Below, in pieces: positions 18,689-28,758 of a DNA stretch of 64,000 bases (position 1 is its first letter; each line of letters starts with the position of its first letter). Below the pieces are notes generated by a model. The model saw only the letters and a list, made by a program, of their open reading frames with translations, did no database searches and was not told the origin of the DNA. The DNA comes from Flavobacterium pectinovorum (GTDB lineage: Bacteria; Bacteroidota; Bacteroidia; Flavobacteriales; Flavobacteriaceae): assembly GCF_900142715.1 (NCBI RefSeq), contig NZ_FRBX01000004.1, forward strand, positions 372,001 to 436,000, given 5' to 3'. A program made the translations under genes and the position numbers.

Positions 18689-19309
18689 CTATTTTATTTC
18701 TAATTTTTGATTTTTCAGATAATCCATGGCAAATTTGCCTTCGTTAAAAAGCAAATCCAATACGCTTAGATTGTTTATAAACCCGTGTTTGTCATCAAAT
18801 ACCTGAGGATATTTTTCGAATGAATTTGGGTCCTTTTTTCCGTTTGCCAAATATCTGAAATCAGATATATTTTTTACTTCATGAAAGTATTCAGTTGTTT
18901 TGCTAAATTCAAGTTTCATTCTCAAACACTTCGTTACAATATCTAAAACTTCCATATTTAAATCCATTAGAAGAGTATACTTTTTTTCAAATATTGGACG
19001 AATATCATCTTCAAAAAATTCGAAAAAGGGAGAACTTCTATATGCAGCTTCCAGAGATTTAAAGTGCTGTTTTTGCCAGTCAAATTCATTCTCGATCAAA
19101 ACATCTCTCGTTTTTTGATGCGCTTCTTTACAATGCTTAACAGGAATATTTAATAACTGAATTCCGTTCGGACTATAGATGTAAGTACGGTTTCTGTTAG
19201 TTTGTTTTTGAAAATTATCTTCCATCTCAAAAGTAATATTTTCAGATTGAGCCATAACTGCAAAATGGCTAATTGATGGAAAATAGGTAGGAAGTAATAA
19301 AGAATTCAT
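18689..19309 (-). CDS. WbqC family protein
   Basis: WbqC-like family (PF08889), named from O-antigen gene clusters; function unproven. The ATG at 19309 gives the expected MNSLLLPTYFPSISHF. An earlier start at 19339 would read through a palindromic repeat and is rejected. Conserved features include QTNRNRTYIYSPNGIQLL and DWQKQHFKSLEAAYRSSPFFEFFED. About 206 residues. It lies downstream of lepB, as in other flavobacteria. Confidence 0.85.
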   Translation of the reverse strand: MNSLLLPTYFPSISHFAVMAQSENITFEMEDNFQKQTNRNRTYIYSPNGIQLLNIPVKHCKEAHQKTRDVLIENEFDWQKQHFKSLEAAYRSSPFFEFFEDDIRPIFEKKYTLLMDLNMEVLDIVTKCLRMKLEFSKTTEYFHEVKNISDFRYLANGKKDPNSFEKYPQVFDDKHGFINNLSVLDLLFNEGKFAMDYLKNQKLEIK

Positions 19310-19325
19310 TGTTTTTTGTTTAAAA

Positions 19326-19380
19326 GTTTCAGGTTCCAAGTTTCAGGTTCGTATAAAACTTGAAACTTGGAACCTGAAAC
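19326..19380. repeat. 24-base inverted repeat, probable lepB terminator
   Basis: The arm at 19326-19349 (begins GTTTCAGGTTCCAAG) and the arm at 19357-19380 are complementary with one mismatch and a 7-base loop. Repeated GTTTCAGGTT words are typical of flavobacterial intergenic repeats. It lies between the lepB stop and the WbqC start. Confidence 0.75.
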
Positions 19381-19399
19381 AAAAAATAACTATTTTTAT

Positions 19400-20953
19400 T
19401 TATGCTTTGTTTTCTCTTCTTTTTCTCCAGAAATATTCTCCAACAAAATATACTGCAAGAAGAATAAGGAAATATTTAAAATAAGATTGTGGTTGTCCTT
19501 CACCGTCAACAGTCGTGAAAACTCTGCTCCAACGAATTTTATTGATTCCCTTACCATTAGTGTCCCAGCTTAGCCAGATAAAAACTGGTTTTCCTACAAT
19601 GTGATCTTCAGGAACATAACCCCAATAACGACTATCTTCAGAGTTATGACGGTTGTCTCCCATCATCCAATAGTAGTTTTGTTTGAAGGTGTAACTATTG
19701 GTTTGTTTTCCATTAATTATAAAATGAGAACCATCTAATTCAAGAGTGTTTCCTTCGTATTTTGTTATAATTTCTTTGTAAAATGGCAGTGTTTCATTTG
19801 TTAATGTAACTGTTTTTCCAGCTTCCGGAATATAAATTGGGCCGTAGTTATCTTCGTTCCATTTATTGATATGTGGGAACACTCTATCATCACTATCTCT
19901 TTTTATTACTCTTGTCACTGCAGTAATTCCAGGAGTGTTTTTCAGGCGTTCAGCACTAGCTTCTGTTAAAGCACTAAAATATAAAGTGTCTCTTTTTTCG
20001 CTTTTGAAACCAGCACCATCCGTAATATCCATTTCTCTCATTAAAGTTTCGAAATCGATAGGCGTTTTTCCGTCTAAAGCTACAGAATAAGAATATTGAG
20101 GTTTTGCTCTTTCTGGTAAAACTAATTTTTTTCCGTTAATGAAAACAAATCCGTCTTTAATAGATAAACTATCACCAGGAATACCAACGCATCTTTTTAC
20201 GTAATTTGATTTTTTATCGATTGGTTTAATAACTCCGGGTCTTCCTTTTGGCTCATAAAAATAATGCACTGTATCGACTGGCCAGTTAAAAACTACAATA
20301 TCTGTTCTTTTTATTTTTTCAAAAGCGGGCAATCTGAAATAAGGTAATTGTGGCCAGCTTAAATATGATTTTCTTTTAATGAATGGTATTGTATCATGTA
20401 CCATTGGCAATGCTACCGTTGTCATGGGAACTCTTGGACCGTAATTTACTTTACTAACAAATAAAAAGTCTCCAATTAATAATGATTTTTCTAATGAAGA
20501 AGTAGGTATTGTATAAGGCTGAACCAAATAAGTATGTACTAATGTTGCAACAATAATTGCAAAAAGCAATGAGCTTACGGTATCGGCAGCTTTATTTTCG
20601 GGAGTTAATTTACGATTTGAATTATATTCTAATTTTTGAGTATAATTTACATAATAGATGTAGAATCCAAATGTTACAATTCCTAAAATGGTATCTAAAG
20701 TCGATTTTTTGCCAAATGTTCTTAAAGTTTCAACCCAAACAACCGGAAACATAATTAAGTTAATAATTGGAATAAAAAGTAATATTGTCCACCATGTAGG
20801 TCGGCCAATAATTTTCATTAAAACTATTGAGTTGTAAACAGGAATTGCTGCTTCCCAACTTTTTCTGCCGGCAGTCTGATACAATTTCCATGTTCCAATA
20901 AAGTGGATAATTTGTACAGCTAAGAAAAATACGAACCAAAGATATAGAGTCAT
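19400..20953 (-). CDS. lepB: Signal peptidase I
   Basis: S26 leader peptidase that cleaves signal peptides at the inner membrane. At 517 residues it is the long Bacteroidota form. Several N-terminal membrane helices come first. The catalytic Ser is in IPTSSLEKSLLIGD (Leu replaces the usual Met after it) and the catalytic Lys in NYVKRCVGIPGDS. A large insert precedes the box E motif MMGDNRHNSEDSRYWG. A C-terminal membrane helix ends the protein. It lies just downstream of dapB. Confidence 0.95.
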   Translation of the reverse strand: MTLYLWFVFFLAVQIIHFIGTWKLYQTAGRKSWEAAIPVYNSIVLMKIIGRPTWWTILLFIPIINLIMFPVVWVETLRTFGKKSTLDTILGIVTFGFYIYYVNYTQKLEYNSNRKLTPENKAADTVSSLLFAIIVATLVHTYLVQPYTIPTSSLEKSLLIGDFLFVSKVNYGPRVPMTTVALPMVHDTIPFIKRKSYLSWPQLPYFRLPAFEKIKRTDIVVFNWPVDTVHYFYEPKGRPGVIKPIDKKSNYVKRCVGIPGDSLSIKDGFVFINGKKLVLPERAKPQYSYSVALDGKTPIDFETLMREMDITDGAGFKSEKRDTLYFSALTEASAERLKNTPGITAVTRVIKRDSDDRVFPHINKWNEDNYGPIYIPEAGKTVTLTNETLPFYKEIITKYEGNTLELDGSHFIINGKQTNSYTFKQNYYWMMGDNRHNSEDSRYWGYVPEDHIVGKPVFIWLSWDTNGKGINKIRWSRVFTTVDGEGQPQSYFKYFLILLAVYFVGEYFWRKRRENKA

Positions 20954-21011
20954 AATATGTTGTTTAAAGTTTCAAGTTTAAGGTTTCAATTTGCCTTAAG
21001 TTTAAATCTGT

Positions 21012-21713
21012 TTATTTTAGGTTTAACACATCTTTCATACTATAAATTCCCTTTTTACCGGCTAACCATTCGGCAGCAATTACGGCTCCAAGGGCAAAAC
21101 CTTCACGGTTGTGGGCAGTATGTTTTAATTCGATGCTATCTACAATTGATTCATAAGTGACTGTGTGAGTTCCCGGAACGTCACCAATTCTTTTTGCTTC
21201 AATATGAATTTCATTATTTTTTGCCTCATCCATAGTCCAATTTGCATAGTTGCTATTTTCAATAACGCCTTTTGCCAAAGAAATAGCTGTTCCGCTTGGA
21301 GCATCTAGTTTTTGTGTATGATGAATTTCTTCCATCGTAACCTTATACGAATCGAACTGAGACATTATTTTGGCTAAATATTCATTGAGTTCAAAGAAAA
21401 TATTTACACCAAGGCTAAAATTAGAACTAGAAATAAAACCACCTTGCTTTTCATTACAAAGTGCAACCATCTCGTCAAAATGTTCCAGCCATCCAGTTGT
21501 GCCGGATACTACAGGGACATTTGCGTGAAAAGCACTCGAAATATTAGCTACAGCAGCGGTAGGAACACTAAAATCGATGGCAACATCTGCAGTTGAAAGT
21601 CCGTCGTAGGTATTAGATTCATCTTTCTTTAAAACAATTTCATGACCTCTTTCTAAAGCAATTCTTTCGATTACTTTACCCATTTTTCCGTATCCTAAAA
21701 GTGCAATTTTCAT
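21012..21713 (-). CDS. dapB: 4-hydroxy-tetrahydrodipicolinate reductase
   Basis: NAD(P)H-dependent enzyme of lysine and diaminopimelate synthesis. The N-terminal nucleotide-binding motif is ALLGYGKMGKVIE. VVSGTTGWLEHFDEM and the catalytic/substrate motif EEIHHTQKLDAPSGTA are intact. The 233 residues match the short Bacteroidota form. It is upstream of lepB and downstream of the DUF5683 gene in a minus-strand run. Confidence 0.96.
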   Translation of the reverse strand: MKIALLGYGKMGKVIERIALERGHEIVLKKDESNTYDGLSTADVAIDFSVPTAAVANISSAFHANVPVVSGTTGWLEHFDEMVALCNEKQGGFISSSNFSLGVNIFFELNEYLAKIMSQFDSYKVTMEEIHHTQKLDAPSGTAISLAKGVIENSNYANWTMDEAKNNEIHIEAKRIGDVPGTHTVTYESIVDSIELKHTAHNREGFALGAVIAAEWLAGKKGIYSMKDVLNLK

Positions 21714-21752
21714 TATGTATATTTTTTTGAATTAAATAGAAATGAGTTCTAT

Positions 21753-22322
21753 TTAAAAGCGGTAATTAAAAGTTAGTCCAACATTTGGTTTAAATGTTAC
21801 ATCGTTGGGATAGATTTCAGGTTTCATCGATAATCTTTCGTTTACGTTAAATTGAATTAACGCTGCATCAACATTGGCATCGATAATATTTAAGGCATAA
21901 AAGCCAACAACAAAGAGTAGAGATAAATCTCGATTTCTTTGATAGAATTTTTGACCGGCAATAAGTCTGCTGTCGTCTAGGAAATCGTACTTCCCGCCAG
22001 TTCCAGGGCCGTAACCTTCGAGTCTTCGTTTGTATTCGTCTCGATAATCTTTATATTTTCTGTTGTTGTCTATATAAAAATACATACTGGTTCCAATTGC
22101 TCCGTATACTAACGGAATTTTCCAGTATTTTTTGTTGTATGCCTGACCTAAACCAGGTAAAATTGCCGAATAAAAGGCAGCTTTTGCTGGTGTTAGCGGG
22201 TCTATTTCCTGCATCTTAGTAGTGTCTTTAGCGACTAAAACCGTTTCTTCTTTTGCCTGGGCAAAAAGAGAGACGGTTCCTAAGAGAAAGAACAATAGAC
22301 TTATGGGGACAATTTTATTCAC
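21753..22322 (-). CDS. DUF5683 domain-containing protein
   Basis: A 189-residue exported protein. A signal peptide (ISLLFFLLGTVSLFAQ) comes first. The family's block AAFYSAILPGLGQAYNKKYW then leads into two membrane-like segments. The C-terminus ends FKPNVGLTFNYRF, an aromatic terminus like that of outer-membrane beta proteins. Function unknown. The start codon abuts the parB stop at 22322, so it belongs to the parAB operon. Confidence 0.88.
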   Translation of the reverse strand: MNKIVPISLLFFLLGTVSLFAQAKEETVLVAKDTTKMQEIDPLTPAKAAFYSAILPGLGQAYNKKYWKIPLVYGAIGTSMYFYIDNNRKYKDYRDEYKRRLEGYGPGTGGKYDFLDDSRLIAGQKFYQRNRDLSLLFVVGFYALNIIDANVDAALIQFNVNERLSMKPEIYPNDVTFKPNVGLTFNYRF

Positions 22323-23230
22323 TATCCGTTTATTAATTTTATTATTCGATTAAAGTCAGCTTCAGAATTAAAAGGAATTGTAATTTTTCCTTTTCCATTG
22401 CCTGCTACTTTTACATCAACTTTTGCGCCAAAATAATCGTTGAAAGTGTTCTTTTGCGTTTCTTTAACTACAAATGAAGAAGCTGATTTTGGTTTTTCTT
22501 CACCTTCAGGTTTTGGTTTTAAACTTTCGTGATAATTTTTTACCAAAGTTTCTGTTTCACGAACAGATAAATTTTGACTTACGATTTTTTGATAAATATC
22601 AGTTTGAATGTCAAGATCTTCGATATTGATAATTGCTCTACCGTGACCCATACTAATAAAACCATCACGAATACCCGTTTGAATAATCGGATCTAGTTTT
22701 AAAAGACGTAAATAATTGGCAATTGTAGAACGTTTTTTACCAACTCTCTCGCTCATTTGTTCTTGTGTTAATTGAATTTCGTCAATTAAACGCTGATATG
22801 AAAGTGCAATCTCGATTGGATCTAAGTCATGACGCTGAATATTTTCAACCAAAGCCATAACCAAAGATTCGTTGTCATTCGCAATACGAATGTAAGCCGG
22901 AACCGTAGTTAAACCAACTAATGTAGAAGCGCGCAAACGGCGCTCACCAGAAATTAATTGATATTTGTTGAAGTCTAATTTTCGAACAGTAATAGGTTGA
23001 ATTACGCCAAGTTCTTTAATAGAAGTAGCTAACTCTCGTAATGATTCTTCATTAAAATTGCTTCTAGGCTGAAACGGATTTATTTCGATAGCACTTATTT
23101 CAAGCTCTATGATATTTCCAACAACCTTATCAGCATTTTTGTCTTCTACTGATGTAATGTCGTTTTCCGGATCTTTTAATAATGCTGATAATCCTCTTCC
23201 TAAGGCTTGTTTTTTAATTGCTTTTGTCAT
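22322..23230 (-). CDS. parB: ParB/Spo0J family chromosome partitioning protein
   Basis: CTP-dependent clamp that loads at parS. It has the N-terminal KKQALGRGLSALL, NPFQPRSNFNEESLRELATS, the CTPase motif GERRLRAS and the helix-turn-helix region LTQEQMSERVGKKRSTIANY. The C-terminal dimer domain is short. 302 residues. It lies 5 bases downstream of parA. An obvious full parS palindrome was not found in this window. Confidence 0.95.
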   Translation of the reverse strand: MTKAIKKQALGRGLSALLKDPENDITSVEDKNADKVVGNIIELEISAIEINPFQPRSNFNEESLRELATSIKELGVIQPITVRKLDFNKYQLISGERRLRASTLVGLTTVPAYIRIANDNESLVMALVENIQRHDLDPIEIALSYQRLIDEIQLTQEQMSERVGKKRSTIANYLRLLKLDPIIQTGIRDGFISMGHGRAIINIEDLDIQTDIYQKIVSQNLSVRETETLVKNYHESLKPKPEGEEKPKSASSFVVKETQKNTFNDYFGAKVDVKVAGNGKGKITIPFNSEADFNRIIKLING

Positions 23231-23235
23231 AAAAA

Positions 23236-24003
23236 CTATTTACTGTTTTTCTTTATAATTTCCTGAGCTAAATTAATGTAATTAACTGCTCCTTTGCTGG
23301 TTGCGTCATAATTAATGATGCTTTCACCAAAACTAGGTGCTTCACTTAATTTCACATTTCGCTGAATAACGGTATCAAAAACCATATCATTAAAGTGTTT
23401 TTGAACCTCTTCCACAACCTGATTTGATAAACGTAATCTTGAATCATACATGGTTAGTAGTAATCCTTCGATATCAAGATCAGGGTTGTGTATTTTTTGA
23501 ATACTTTTTATAGTGTTCAATAATTTTCCTAATCCTTCAAGTGCAAAATATTCACACTGAATAGGAATAACTACAGAATCAGCAGCTGTTAAAGCATTTA
23601 GTGTTAATAAACCTAACGAAGGTGCGCAGTCGATAATGATATAATCATACTCGTCTTTTACACTTTCTAGTGCTTTTTTAAGCATGTACTCTCTGTTTTC
23701 TTTATCAACCAATTCGATTTCGATGGCAACAAGGTCAATGTGAGCTGGAATTACATCAACATTCGGAGCTGAACATTTAACAACAGTTTCTTTTGGGGTG
23801 TGGCTATGTTCAAGTATTTGATACGTACCGATTTCAACAGATTCTACGTCAATCCCTAGGCCAGACGTAGCATTCGCTTGAGGATCAGCATCGATCAATA
23901 ATACTTTCTTTTCTAAAACACCTAATGAGGCTGCAAGATTTACAGATGTAGTAGTCTTTCCAACGCCTCCTTTTTGATTAGCAATCGCAATGATTTTGCC
24001 CAT
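23236..24003 (-). CDS. parA: ParA/Soj chromosome partitioning ATPase
   Basis: Deviant Walker ATPase of 255 residues. The Walker A is KGGVGKTTTSVNLAASLG with the signature Lys, Walker A' is LIDADPQANATSGLG, and Walker B is IIIDCAPSLGLLTLNAL. It is the first gene of parA-parB-DUF5683-dapB-lepB. The 227-base space upstream is A+T-rich with no other gene. Confidence 0.96.
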   Translation of the reverse strand: MGKIIAIANQKGGVGKTTTSVNLAASLGVLEKKVLLIDADPQANATSGLGIDVESVEIGTYQILEHSHTPKETVVKCSAPNVDVIPAHIDLVAIEIELVDKENREYMLKKALESVKDEYDYIIIDCAPSLGLLTLNALTAADSVVIPIQCEYFALEGLGKLLNTIKSIQKIHNPDLDIEGLLLTMYDSRLRLSNQVVEEVQKHFNDMVFDTVIQRNVKLSEAPSFGESIINYDATSKGAVNYINLAQEIIKKNSK

Positions 24004-24230
24004 TTATTTTCTGAATTTTGAACCGTAAAAATACAATTATTTATGGTTTTTGAAAATCTTTTTGTTAACATTCGATAAACTTTAATTTACCGTTGTTTCG
24101 TGCGTGTTTCGGGGATTTTAATTCTTAAAATAAAGAAAAAATGACTCCGAAAATTCTTTCTGTTTTGTCTTTAAAATGGAATAAAACTCCAGTTTTTGAT
24201 TTTGAAGCAAAAATAAAGTTTTGGCCCGGT

Positions 24231-25460
24231 TTAATTTTTCTCGTTTAAATCTTTTACTAAACTCGCTGTAAAGTATAAAATTGTAATTCCGCCCAATATT
24301 ATACACAGCCACATAAACCATCCTTGCTGCCAAAAAGATTTGTTTTCAACTTGATTTTTTGAAGAAGAAATTTGTTTAATATCGTAAATGCTGGTTTGAG
24401 ATAATTTTCCGGAAATATTGTTTTTAAAATCAGAAAGGTCATAATCAGGTTCATTCAAATTTTTATTGCCTGTTTTTATGCTGTATTTTTCATTTGCATA
24501 TAATTCGACAATAGCTGAAACTGGTTTTTGACTGTATTTTACTGATGTAATTGTCAGAGGCTGATTGTTTTTATTTTCGATTTTTATATAGAAATCTTTT
24601 TCGAATATTTCCGGTATTGTAAAGCTGTTTTTTGTGTTTGAATTTAATTCAAATGAAACAATTTCTTCCTCTATTATTTCAGTTTTTCGTTTCGACTCTC
24701 GTTTTACTTTTTTGAAAATAACAGCTTTGCGTTTGTAGTAAGTTGGTCTCGAAATCTCAAAATCAATTTGATTGATAATTTGTGGTGCATCAAAAACAAC
24801 CTGTAATTGAGTGTGTTTTTGAGGAAGAAGAAGTTCAAATCGTATGTTTTTTTTCGGTTTGATATCCTGCAATATATTTTTTTGAAGTTGAGTATTAAAA
24901 TTACCAACTTTTAAAATATTAATAGGAAGTGTTTTTCGATCATCAAAATCAATTTTCAAATATTTATAAGTACTTAGCGGATATGAAATTGTCTTAACAA
25001 CGCTTGCTTCTGAAGAACTGTTTAAGTTGTCTAAAATTTGTGAATTGGATATTCCGAACCATTCTGCCTGATTGTTACTGCCAGATATTGAATAGTTTTT
25101 TACAACGTCGGCATTTGCAATAAAAAGCGAAAGCTGGTTGTTGTTTTTAACAGATGGAATAGCAACAATAATCGAAGTGCTTTTCTTCGGGAAAACTGTT
25201 TTTGAAACAATTTCATATTCTTCAAAAGTACTTAATAACGCTTCTGAATTGCTTTGAATAAAATACGGAACTTCTATTCCTTTAGCGTTAAAAATCCTGA
25301 TATCGCTTAAATCCTGTTTTGAATAAGAACGAATTTCGGGCGACAAAATAATTTCATGAAAACCATTTTCGGTAACTTCTTTTATTTTTCCCGTTGTTTG
25401 AAACTGGGCAAACGAAAGATTTGTTAGCAATAAGAGAATAAAAAAACTATTTAATTTCAT
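24231..25460 (-). CDS. DUF3999-like exported/membrane protein
   Basis: About 409 residues. The start at 25460 (MKLNSFFILLLLTNLSFAQ) gives a clean signal peptide; upstream in-frame ATGs would overlap the previous gene further. The N-terminal phrase EIILSPEIRSYSKQDLSDIR and the following IFNAKGIEVPYFIQS resemble the DUF3999 family. The middle is beta-rich, and one C-terminal helix (WFMWLCIILGGITILYF) anchors it. DUF3999 genes are often paired with DUF2339, as here, suggesting a joint envelope role of unknown nature. Confidence 0.75.
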   Translation of the reverse strand: MKLNSFFILLLLTNLSFAQFQTTGKIKEVTENGFHEIILSPEIRSYSKQDLSDIRIFNAKGIEVPYFIQSNSEALLSTFEEYEIVSKTVFPKKSTSIIVAIPSVKNNNQLSLFIANADVVKNYSISGSNNQAEWFGISNSQILDNLNSSSEASVVKTISYPLSTYKYLKIDFDDRKTLPINILKVGNFNTQLQKNILQDIKPKKNIRFELLLPQKHTQLQVVFDAPQIINQIDFEISRPTYYKRKAVIFKKVKRESKRKTEIIEEEIVSFELNSNTKNSFTIPEIFEKDFYIKIENKNNQPLTITSVKYSQKPVSAIVELYANEKYSIKTGNKNLNEPDYDLSDFKNNISGKLSQTSIYDIKQISSSKNQVENKSFWQQGWFMWLCIILGGITILYFTASLVKDLNEKN

Positions 25461-27939
25461 TGGTTTCATCATGTTTGTTTTCATCAATAACTAAAACTTT
25501 GATTTTTTGATAAACGAAAGAGATTATCAAAATTAAAATCCCTAAGAGGATAAAGGATATAATTTTTCCGGTTTCGGAAATGTTGCTGATATCGTAGAAA
25601 AATAATTTTACAATAGTCAGTCCAAGTAAACTCAGCGCAATAATTCGGAGTGTTTTTACTTGTTTTTTTATTCCGATAATTAAAAACACAAAGGCTAAAA
25701 CTCCCCATAAAACAGGAAACCCGGTTTTGATGATTTTAATTCTGGCAATTTTAATTATATCATCAGCAATAGATGAACGAAGGTAGAGTAAATCAGCTTT
25801 GCTATTATTGGTTGCATAAAGTTCACTCGCATGCAAATCTTGTAGCGTAATTGGAGAATTCATTAAAATAAGACCATGAAGCATCACTTCTGAACTGGCG
25901 ATATAAATGATGAAAAATGCCGTTGCCCAAACAAAATAACGGTTTTTGAAGAATTCAAAACTTATGTTTCTGTTGATTTGGAATAATTGATAAGCAGAAT
26001 ATGCAATTAAGGCCAGTGAAATATAATGCAAATAATAAGCTATCGGTCTTCCGTAGCCTGATGTCAGGATTTCTTTGTGTTCGAAAAAAGCATAGTTTGA
26101 AAATCCGAAAGTAAATAAAACAATATTGATAATTACAATTATAGTCGCCAATACATAATTTAATTCTGTTTTCTTTTTAATTAATGCGAAAGTTAAAATC
26201 GCACAGAATAATAAGTGATACACTGAAGGCAATGCAACAGCGCTTTTTGTACTTTCAATATGAGTATTTGCCTGGAAAATAACTTCGAGTAAACCAGTTA
26301 AATACAATATAATAATTCCTGAAATAAAAGCATATTGTTTATACTTTTCAGGATTAAAAGTAATGTTTAAAAAGTTGATATTTTCGGTTTCATTTTTCAA
26401 TAAAAACCAAGCTGCCAATAAAGAAGAAAATGCAAAAATGCCTGTTGTAAATATCGGATTCATTACGATTTTTAAAGGTAAATCGCTATTGTAGAATAAA
26501 TTCCAATCCATGATTAGGCTGATAATCATTAGCCCCTGTACAATTACAGAACCAAAACGATAACTTGCAATTTTTGATTTCTGCGAAAGCCATAATAACA
26601 AAACGGCTTCGGCAGCCCAGAATAAAGTGATATAATTGCCTTCAAACTGAATAGGAATAGCAAGTGTTATAAAAGTTAGCGTTAACCCAATTAATAAATA
26701 AACCGCTTTTTTGTCGAGACCGAATTTTTTGTACAAAAACCAGGCGTATGTTAAGTTTAATAGTGCAATAATAGTGGTGAATAAACCTCTGAACTCCGGA
26801 TGGAAATTCGTTAAAATGGCCATTCCGGCTGCGTAAAATAAAAAGGTGTTGCTGGCTAAAATAGTCAATTGTGTTTTTGAGAATTCTCCTTTTGTTCTGA
26901 TATTATTAATGATATTCATTAAAATAAAAATAAAGTAGAAAGCAAAACCAAATGCCAAAGCGCCTATATAATGCGGTTTGATAGATTCAAGATCTTTATA
27001 CAGCCATCCGCCGTATAATAAAATAGTAAAAATATAAGCAAGAACATTAACCAGATTCCATTTTTTGTAATAGGCGATGGCCAGAATTCCGATATTTAAT
27101 ATAATAATGTAACTAAAAAGTACCACATAATTTCCTTCACCGGTGCTCACCATAAACGGAACTGCAAATCCGCCAATTAAGGAAAGTACAGCAAGTTCCA
27201 GTCTGTTATATGATAATGATATCAAGGCGCTAAAAGCCGTAATAACCACCATTATACTAAAAGCAACGGTTTGGTTGAATAGGTGATAATCGTGAAAAGC
27301 AATTCCGATCGTGAAATAGAATATCGCAATAGCGCCCGCAACAATTACAGAACTAAAGGCAGCATAATTTTTACGCAGTTTATGCGCAATTCCCATAACG
27401 AGTACACCACATAAAACACCAATTCCAACTCGCGCCGGCTCGTTGATCCAATCTTTATCAATAGCGTATTTTACAAAATAACTAATTCCTAAAACCAGAA
27501 TCAAAACTCCAATTTTATTGATTAGGTTTTCACCGATAAACTTCTCTAAATCCGGATTTTTTTCTTTGAAATTTTCCCAGAATGATTTTTCGGGAACTTC
27601 AGGAATAACAGATTTTGGTTTTTCTATAACCGGAGCAGCTTTTGTTTCCATAGAAAAAACAACTTTTTCTGCTTTTATTTCCGGAATTTCTTTCTCTACA
27701 GTTGTAAGAGGCGCAGAAAAATCGATAGGTTCTTCTGTTTTTATAATTTTTGGATCTTCCTTAACTACAGGAATAGGTTTTACCGAAAAATTTTCTGCCG
27801 GTTTTTCAGTTATTTTTAAAAGGTCTAATTTTTTATTCAACTTTTGAATGTCGTCTTCAAGATGATCAAACCGACTTTTTATCGTATTGAGAATGTAAAT
27901 TAGAAAACAAAATAAAACTACGAAAAGAAAAACTTCCAT
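25447..27939 (-). CDS. DUF2339 domain-containing polytopic membrane protein
   Basis: An 830-residue DUF2339 protein. An N-terminal helix is followed by a coiled coil (about residues 20-45) and a Pro/Glu-rich linker. More than twenty hydrophobic segments follow. The characteristic entry phrase ENLINKIGVLILVLGISYFVKYAID marks the family domain. Function unknown. Its 3' end overlaps the start of the DUF3999-like gene, so they form one operon. Confidence 0.88.
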   Translation of the reverse strand: MEVFLFVVLFCFLIYILNTIKSRFDHLEDDIQKLNKKLDLLKITEKPAENFSVKPIPVVKEDPKIIKTEEPIDFSAPLTTVEKEIPEIKAEKVVFSMETKAAPVIEKPKSVIPEVPEKSFWENFKEKNPDLEKFIGENLINKIGVLILVLGISYFVKYAIDKDWINEPARVGIGVLCGVLVMGIAHKLRKNYAAFSSVIVAGAIAIFYFTIGIAFHDYHLFNQTVAFSIMVVITAFSALISLSYNRLELAVLSLIGGFAVPFMVSTGEGNYVVLFSYIIILNIGILAIAYYKKWNLVNVLAYIFTILLYGGWLYKDLESIKPHYIGALAFGFAFYFIFILMNIINNIRTKGEFSKTQLTILASNTFLFYAAGMAILTNFHPEFRGLFTTIIALLNLTYAWFLYKKFGLDKKAVYLLIGLTLTFITLAIPIQFEGNYITLFWAAEAVLLLWLSQKSKIASYRFGSVIVQGLMIISLIMDWNLFYNSDLPLKIVMNPIFTTGIFAFSSLLAAWFLLKNETENINFLNITFNPEKYKQYAFISGIIILYLTGLLEVIFQANTHIESTKSAVALPSVYHLLFCAILTFALIKKKTELNYVLATIIVIINIVLFTFGFSNYAFFEHKEILTSGYGRPIAYYLHYISLALIAYSAYQLFQINRNISFEFFKNRYFVWATAFFIIYIASSEVMLHGLILMNSPITLQDLHASELYATNNSKADLLYLRSSIADDIIKIARIKIIKTGFPVLWGVLAFVFLIIGIKKQVKTLRIIALSLLGLTIVKLFFYDISNISETGKIISFILLGILILIISFVYQKIKVLVIDENKHDETNEIK

Positions 27940-28065
27940 ATAGTATTTGATAACATGTTATGATTTGGTAAATATAATAACATTTTAATAGGGTAAGTTT
28001 TTTTTGCTTAAAAAGAATTAAGAAGAAAAAAAATGATCTAGATGGATAACAAAAAAAGATGGAAT

Positions 28066-28470
28066 TTAATTTTCTATAATCTCAATTTTTACGAAAACGA
28101 CCCCACTTTTTTTGTTTGAGGTAATATCCATAAAAGCTTTCTTACTCAGGTCAATTTCTCTTCCGTTTATAAATGGACCTCTATCTGTAACTACCACAAT
28201 AACTGATTTGTTATTTTTTTCGTTTGTAATTTTTAGTTTTGTACCAAACGGAAGTTTTTTATGAGCTGCAGTCAATTTGCTATTGTCAAATCTTACGCCG
28301 CTTGCTGTTTTTCTTCCATCAAATTTATCATGATAATAAGAGGCGTGAGCATTTTCTTTGAACAATTTAAGATTTTTAATTTCTGTCTTTTCTTCTATCG
28401 AATCCCTACATTCTTGTGCCGAAATGCTGAGAGAAAAAAGGAAAACAATATATAGGAATATTTTTTTCAT
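28066..28470 (-). CDS. RlpA-like septal ring lytic transglycosylase family protein
   Basis: A double-psi beta-barrel protein of about 134 residues. The ATG at 28470 gives MKKIFLYIVFLFSLSISAQ, a good signal peptide; an earlier ATG adds six residues. The RlpA domain is complete: ASYYHDKFDGRKTASGVRFD, LPFGTKLKITN, VTDRGPFINGREIDLS. No SPOR domain is present. The putative substrate is peptidoglycan. It is the last core gene before the tRNA-like repeats. Confidence 0.9.
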   Translation of the reverse strand: MKKIFLYIVFLFSLSISAQECRDSIEEKTEIKNLKLFKENAHASYYHDKFDGRKTASGVRFDNSKLTAAHKKLPFGTKLKITNEKNNKSVIVVVTDRGPFINGREIDLSKKAFMDITSNKKSGVVFVKIEIIEN

Positions 28471-28633
28471 TTTTAAAATTTTGCACAAAGAGAATAAATT
28501 GGTGAAAATCTGATGTATTTAAGAAGTTCTATTAATTGTATAAAAAGACATAATTGATTATTATTTAATAGAATGTTTAAAAGAGAGAAAACAAGAAGTC
28601 ACGAAAAAAGTATAGGAAGGATGAAAAGACTTT

Positions 28634-28707
28634 TGTTGGGTGGCAGGATTCGAACCTGTGGTCTTCCCGATTTTCAATCGGGACGCAATAATCGTTCTGT
28701 CTGTGAT
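28634..28707 (-). pseudogene. Degenerate tRNA-like sequence, copy A
   Basis: The reverse strand holds an anticodon arm CCCGA-TTGAAAA-TCGGG (anticodon GAA, Phe type), a T-arm with TTCGAAT loop and a 3' acceptor strand. The 5' acceptor strand and a normal D arm are missing. The T-stem has an A-C mismatch that copy B does not. An intrinsic terminator-type context precedes the next copy. It is unlikely to be a working tRNA. Confidence 0.6.
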
Positions 28708-28730
28708 TTTAATTTTAGTGCAAAAAAAAA

Positions 28731-28755
28731 GTCTTTCCAATTAATATGAAAAGAC
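28731..28755 (-). terminator. Terminator between tRNA-like copies A and B
   Basis: GTCTTTCCA and TGAAAAGAC form an imperfect hairpin. On the minus strand it is followed by a run of nine T (28722-28730), directly after the 3' end of copy B. Confidence 0.7.
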
Positions 28756-28758
28756 TTT

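Noticed and set aside
22545..22570. Possible parS (CTGTTTCACGAACAG)
   Set aside because: Only half of a TGTTTCACGTGAAACA-like site is present, and it lies inside parB codons.
24118..24333. 71-codon minus-strand frame near the DUF3999-like gene end
   Set aside because: It overlaps the C-terminal membrane helix codons of the DUF3999-like gene in another frame and has no start context.
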